A model generated the notes under the pieces. The model was not told where the DNA came from. It saw nothing but the letters and a program-made list of their open reading frames with translations, and searched no databases. From positions 1-62,650 of IMG/VR virus record IMGVR_UViG_3300028840_001431: a DNA stretch of 62,650 nucleotides. One strand, given 5' to 3'. The position numbers were made by a program, and so were the translations under genes. This document shows positions 59,960-62,650 of the stretch, piece by piece (within the stretch, counting starts at the first letter, position 1; each line of letters begins with the position of its first letter). This DNA comes from a virus.

Positions 59960-60234
59960 TGCCAAATAAAGAAAAGAAACTTGAGCCATATGACAATGAT
60001 GACCGGGATTGGGAACGGTTGGCTTGCATGAAGGGCTGTATATTCTATGAGCCGGGAGCAAGTCACCATAATGCTCCGCACGGTGATTGCCACTATAAGA
60101 GATCGGGCCGGAGAGTCTCGGGGTATTATTGGTGTCGTCATCATAGCCTTTTCCCAATATGGAAGTGGAGGAGTTCGGAACTACAAACGCTCAAATATGA
60201 GGATGAGCTTGTTGCTGTGAGGAAGTATAAGTGA
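59956..60234 (+). CDS. Cysteine/histidine-rich small protein
   Basis: 92 residues. CMKGCIFYEPGASHHNAPHG, DCHYKRSGRR and YYWCRHHS make a likely zinc site. The N-terminus is charged. Coupled by ATGA to the exported protein and by GTGA to the next gene. Unknown role. Confidence 0.5.
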   Translation: MMPNKEKKLEPYDNDDRDWERLACMKGCIFYEPGASHHNAPHGDCHYKRSGRRVSGYYWCRHHSLFPIWKWRSSELQTLKYEDELVAVRKYK

Positions 60235-60620
60235 GCGTTTACAATGATATGGCAAATGACGCGGGATACCCATTCGGGACCGATGAGAATGAGCAGATGG
60301 CCGCGTTGATTCAATCCAATGAAATGGAGGAATATCACCGAGCTATGGAAGAGCAAGAACGAAGAGAGATAATCAGCAAGGCATTCGATGAGGTTTTGAT
60401 GGAGCTTGGGCGGGCAACAAAGAAGTTCGGGCCTATGGCCTCTCCTCATGAGGGATATGCTGTCATCAAGGAAGAGCTTGATGAGCTTTGGGATGAGATC
60501 AAGAAGAAGATCAGCATTGTAAACACCGAGGATGAGCGGCGAACTAAGATGAGGAAGGAAGCTATTCAAGTCGCGGCAATGGGGTTGAGATTCATTATCG
60601 ACCTTGGGGGTGCGGAATGA
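60231..60620 (+). CDS. MazG-like NTP pyrophosphohydrolase-fold protein
   Basis: 129 residues from a GTG overlapping the previous stop. KKFGPMASPHEGYAVIKEEL then DELWDEIKKK and KMRKEAIQVAAMGLRFI contain the E-x-x-E and E-x-x-(Q) helices of all-alpha NTP pyrophosphatases. It would hydrolyse nucleotides or alarmones. ATGA overlap with the next gene. Confidence 0.65.
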   Translation: MSVYNDMANDAGYPFGTDENEQMAALIQSNEMEEYHRAMEEQERREIISKAFDEVLMELGRATKKFGPMASPHEGYAVIKEELDELWDEIKKKISIVNTEDERRTKMRKEAIQVAAMGLRFIIDLGGAE

Positions 60621-60919
60621 GCGACAAATACGTGACGTTATTGGGGGCTGAGGACGTTCAATGTGCTGGTCATCGGATAGCACAAGCGGCTGATGCTATG
60701 CAAAGGGCGGCTTCTCAGCTTGAAGATACCTTCCATCGTCAGAGGATATTCCTTGATGATTGGTTGATGAGGTTTGAAGCGGCCATGAAATCACCCGAGT
60801 CCTGCAACCATAGGGACACCATCTCAATCAATAAGTGGTTGGGCAAGAGGAATTTCCTCCTGCGATGTAACAATTGCGGGGCCATGAGGGATGATCATGG
60901 GGTTTGGGAGAGGTTGTGA
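60617..60919 (+). CDS. Small protein with C-terminal zinc knuckle
   Basis: 100 residues. A helical first half (CAGHRIAQAADAMQRAASQL) and a C-terminal part with a C-N-H motif and CNNCGAM, a likely zinc site. Its stop overlaps the terminase small subunit start by one base. Confidence 0.5.
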   Translation: MSDKYVTLLGAEDVQCAGHRIAQAADAMQRAASQLEDTFHRQRIFLDDWLMRFEAAMKSPESCNHRDTISINKWLGKRNFLLRCNNCGAMRDDHGVWERL

Positions 60920-61605
60920 TGGGCAAGAAAAGCGGTAGAGATGGGCCTGATCCGGGAGAGGGGGGAAGGCCAACAAAGTATAATCCCGAGCTTCATGATT
61001 GGGTTGCTTACAATTGTGCTGTCAACTATGGGCTAAATGCCCCAAAACACGTACAAAAACAGATAGGTATCTCACGTCCCACGTTTTACACTTGGTTAAG
61101 GGAGCATGAGACTTTCTTTACAATGTATTGGCAGGGCATTGATGACAATGCTAATCCGAGGATAGTGCGGTCAGTTCTCAAGGAAGCTGAGGGGTACGAT
61201 TACAACGAAATCACTTGGGAAAGGATACCCGTTGGGGATGATGGCAAGCCTCTGTTTGAGGCTAAGCCTCAGTTCTTTGGGAAGTATAAGATCCCGGCCC
61301 GTGATGGGATGATTGCCACTAAGGTAGTGAGGAAGAGGGCTAGGCCAAATGGACGACTTGCAGAGTTCTGGCTCAGGAACAGGGATAAGCGACGATTTGC
61401 AGATGTTAAACAACTCGGGGTTGGTGGACCTGATGGGGGTGCAATCCCTATTGAGGTTGCTCCGGGATCAGAATTATGGGAAGCCCTTCAAGAGTTTACT
61501 AAGGCAATTAGAGGTGGAGGGGAATCTCAGCCGGGAAGCAGTCAAGGAAGCCCTAAGGTGGTTGTGTCTGAACGACCTTTACTTCCTGAGCAAGTTCCTT
61601 CTTAA
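60919..61605 (+). CDS. terS: Terminase small subunit
   Basis: 228 residues. GGRPTKYNPELHDWVAYNCA then GISRPTFYTWLREHETFF is an N-terminal HTH like those of phage small terminases that read a pac or cos site; the end is flexible and glycine/proline-rich. I chose the ATG at 60919 (TGATG overlap, GGGAGAGG upstream) over 60904. The large subunit begins in another frame inside its last 173 bases. Confidence 0.75.
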   Translation: MGKKSGRDGPDPGEGGRPTKYNPELHDWVAYNCAVNYGLNAPKHVQKQIGISRPTFYTWLREHETFFTMYWQGIDDNANPRIVRSVLKEAEGYDYNEITWERIPVGDDGKPLFEAKPQFFGKYKIPARDGMIATKVVRKRARPNGRLAEFWLRNRDKRRFADVKQLGVGGPDGGAIPIEVAPGSELWEALQEFTKAIRGGGESQPGSSQGSPKVVVSERPLLPEQVPS

Positions 61606-62650
61606 TTTCTGGTGGTTAGAGTGGAAGCCTCACAAGGAATTCTGTGATGAGATCCAAAAGAATGAGCACCTTTCTCTTTACCTTCTCCCTAGAGGGCATT
61701 GTAAGACAATCTTGTTCAGCATTGCCGATTCTATCCGGCAAGTTTTTATTGATCCCGTCCCCGTCATTGGGATTGGTTCTGATTCCAGTAAGCGGGCTAG
61801 AAAGCGGATCAGGGTTATCCGTTTCCATTGTACCTCCAACAAGCATCTTCGGCTTCTATTCAATGACAAGGTTTGGGAAAACCCGGAAGCTCAGTCCCCT
61901 AAATGGACTTCAGAGGAATTGATCTTCCCCGGCCATGATGGCCGTCAGGAAGCTACGATCACGGCGTTCGGTGTCAACTCGATGCCGACCGGAAGCCATT
62001 TCCCCATTATCAAGTTCGATGACTTGGTTACGCCTGAAAACACCAATACCGAGGACCTGATTCGTCAAACCCGCGATGATTACGGTATGGTGAGATCCTC
62101 CATCCTTCAGCAAGAAGGAGCCAACCTTCAGATATGTGGGACAATTTATAATGATGCCGATCTTCACCGGGATATGGAGAGATCCGGGCAATATCGAATT
62201 TATAAGCGTCCCGCGATTGATCCCGAGTCAGGTGATTGCCTTTGGCCGGAACAGTTTAGTCATGAGGTCCTTGAGGCGATCAGACGTGATCCTTCGGTGG
62301 GTGAATACATCTTCTCATGCCAATATCTCCTTGATCCCGTCCCGAGTGAGGAGGATGCTTTCTTCAATCTGGTCAATTTCCCCGAGTATGAGGGTTGGCC
62401 ATCGTTCTTCTCGACCTATGCGGCCATTGATTTTGCCATCTCCGAAGAGGACGTTCAGCAAGCTAATGAAACGTGTATCGTTGTGGGTGGGGTCAACCTT
62501 GCGGAGAAGCATATCTCGATCTTGGACGTGAGAAAGGGCAAGTGGGCATCGGATAGGATTGCAGATGAGATGCTTGACGTTCAGTTAGAGTGGAACCCCA
62601 TTCTTTTCACGGCTGAACAGGGCCATATCAACAAGACCTTGGGACCTTTC
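61433..62650 (+). CDS. terL: Terminase large subunit, N-terminal part (continues at base 1)
   Basis: In-frame from ATG 61433; earlier (61403, 61349) and later GTG/TTG starts are possible. ATPase motor: Walker A region YLLPRGHCKTILFS near 61680 and Walker B PIIKFDDLVTPE near 62010, then a coupling-like LQICGTIYND segment. The nuclease domain starts at YAAIDFAIS near 62415. Walker A has H-C-K-T where H-G/A-K-T is usual. Bases 62507-62650 repeat 1-144, so the gene finishes at 429 and the whole protein is about 500 residues. Confidence 0.85.
   Translation, partial: MGVQSLLRLLRDQNYGKPFKSLLRQLEVEGNLSREAVKEALRWLCLNDLYFLSKFLLNFWWLEWKPHKEFCDEIQKNEHLSLYLLPRGHCKTILFSIADSIRQVFIDPVPVIGIGSDSSKRARKRIRVIRFHCTSNKHLRLLFNDKVWENPEAQSPKWTSEELIFPGHDGRQEATITAFGVNSMPTGSHFPIIKFDDLVTPENTNTEDLIRQTRDDYGMVRSSILQQEGANLQICGTIYNDADLHRDMERSGQYRIYKRPAIDPESGDCLWPEQFSHEVLEAIRRDPSVGEYIFSCQYLLDPVPSEEDAFFNLVNFPEYEGWPSFFSTYAAIDFAISEEDVQQANETCIVVGGVNLAEKHISILDVRKGKWASDRIADEMLDVQLEWNPILFTAEQGHINKTLGPF
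62507..62650 (+). repeat. 144-bp terminal overlap with bases 1-144
   Basis: Identical over all 144 bases to the window start, within the terminase gene. This is best read as a circular assembly closing on itself. A true physical terminal repeat is less likely because it would lie inside a coding region. Confidence 0.9.

Noticed and set aside
62507-62650. Physical direct terminal repeat of the virion DNA
   Set aside because: The repeat lies inside the terminase coding sequence and has the look of an assembly closure; without read depth a true terminal repeat cannot be claimed.

Overview
The window is a complete circular (or circularly permuted) genome of a tailed bacteriophage, about 62.5 kb. 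Its last 144 bases (62507-62650) repeat its first 144 bases exactly, so the unique sequence is 62,506 bp and the large terminase gene is split across the window ends. An N4-gp56-type major capsid protein, a portal, an acidic scaffold-like protein, a nozzle-like tail protein and no tape measure or tail-tube genes suggest a short-tailed (podovirus-like) particle. The host is most likely Gram-negative: the phage encodes Sec and Tat signal peptides, a TatA homologue and a spanin-like lipoprotein. I see no integrase, tRNA, CRISPR array or recognisable endolysin.

Layout. 60919-62650 plus 1-429: terminase small and large subunits. 426-6911: accessory genes, including an Acb2-type cyclic-nucleotide sponge (698), a PD-(D/E)XK-like protein (1092), a roughly 36-bp tandem array (2009-2430), two proteins with Tat signal peptides (3854 and 4528) and a Sec-exported protein (5181). 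7025-15103: head module (staple-like protein, small basic proteins, portal, scaffold, capsid, a putative decoration protein). 15167-22925: neck and tail, with several proteins carrying Sec signal peptides. 22938-40247: a likely internal or ejected protein, then one 5182-residue polyvalent protein that takes a quarter of the genome. 40261-43560: exported fibre-like proteins and a membrane or lysis cassette. 43557-51952: minus-strand replication and recombination operon (SNF2 ATPase, SMC-like ATPase, Cas4/RecB-like nuclease and small genes). 52149-60919: plus-strand early operon (HTH protein, primase-helicase, iteron region, resolvase-like nuclease, HNH protein, TatA, ParB-like protein, IS110-type transposase-domain protein, sigma-region-4 protein, MazG-like protein and many small genes).

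The most unusual theme is protein export. At least seven genes in the neck, tail and fibre blocks start with apparent Sec signal peptides, one of them a 36-cysteine protein. Two further genes have twin-arginine signals, and the phage carries its own TatA. One Tat-signal protein is a shortened paralogue of the phage's own capsid protein: the N-arm/E-loop region is joined to the last capsid segment, with about 235 residues missing. Together this suggests that part of the virion, or a virion-related structure, is made or acts outside the cytoplasm. Direct signs are the signal motifs and the capsid similarity; the assembly model is inference.
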